5,947 nt of DNA from Paracoccaceae bacterium (GTDB taxonomy: Bacteria > Pseudomonadota > Alphaproteobacteria > Rhodobacterales > Rhodobacteraceae): NCBI GenBank assembly GCA_003545125.1, contig DQCI01000121.1, forward strand, positions 14,800-20,746, in the 5' to 3' direction. Below the pieces are notes generated by a model. That model had not been told where the DNA came from, ran no database searches, and saw only the letters and a program-made list of their open reading frames with translations. The position numbers were made by a program, and so were the translations under genes. Below, piece after piece: positions 5,946 to 5,947 of this stretch. Position 1 is the stretch's first letter. Every line of letters starts with the position of its first letter.

Positions 5946-5947
5946 CG

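Larger units (their letters stand above)
5744..5947. other. Non-coding right end of the window
   Basis: No gene with a start, ribosome binding site and recognisable product is seen in these 204 bases. Some frames stay open to the right edge, but they match nothing I recognise and GC-rich DNA commonly gives such frames. The stretch holds a possible terminator (5848-5873) and an inverted repeat at the edge (5921-5945), described separately. Confidence 0.5.

Noticed and set aside
1..5947. CRISPR array, insertion sequence, tRNA, attachment site or toxin-antitoxin/defence cassette.
   Set aside because: No regularly spaced repeats, transposase motifs, tRNA-like cloverleaf or paired small toxin-antitoxin genes were seen. 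The C13 peptidase has no adjacent gene that would make it a caspase-like defence effector.

Overview
The window is GC-rich and gene-dense. Third codon positions are strongly G/C, there are long antisense shadow frames, and ribosome binding sites are mostly GGAG-type. Together with the protein types, this suggests a chromosomal segment of an alphaproteobacterium, possibly Rhodobacterales or a related order. The taxonomic call is an inference from composition and gene content; no rRNA or marker gene is present. There are no tRNA or rRNA genes, no CRISPR array, and no transposase or phage gene.

Layout. (1) Positions 1-1156, minus strand: the N-terminal 385 residues of a flavoprotein of the dimethylglycine/sarcosine dehydrogenase family, cut by the left edge. 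(2) 1157-1326: a divergent intergenic region whose two ends carry the same ribosome-binding-site block in opposite orientation. (3) 1327-2703, plus: a membrane-anchored C13 (legumain/caspase-fold) cysteine peptidase with five predicted transmembrane segments. Charge distribution predicts a periplasmic catalytic domain. (4) 2708-3070, minus: a small basic protein of unknown function with a C-terminal membrane anchor; its stop is 4 nt from the peptidase stop. (5) 3071-3168: a short divergent region with two overlapping, mutually exclusive hairpins. (6) 3169-3927, plus: an alpha/beta hydrolase of the YbfF/ABHD11 esterase type. (7) 3991-5046, plus: a Gfo/Idh/MocA-family NAD(P)-dependent oxidoreductase, probably co-transcribed with the hydrolase. 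(8) 5047-5329: non-coding, with a tight run of potential stem-loops. (9) 5330-5743, plus: a small VOC (glyoxalase/bleomycin-resistance fold) protein, possibly translated from a leaderless mRNA. (10) 5744-5947: no gene seen; a possible intrinsic terminator and an inverted repeat at the window edge.

How the genes may work together. The flavoprotein points to catabolism of N-methylated amines such as dimethylglycine or sarcosine, feeding one-carbon units to tetrahydrofolate. The hydrolase, oxidoreductase and VOC protein are generic small-molecule enzymes with undetermined substrates, and nothing ties them into one pathway. I do not see a convincing undescribed multi-gene system. The items most worth a second look are the periplasmic-facing C13 peptidase, the alternative hairpins at 3093-3148, the stem-loop cluster at 5169-5251 and the mirrored translation-initiation blocks at 1159-1326.
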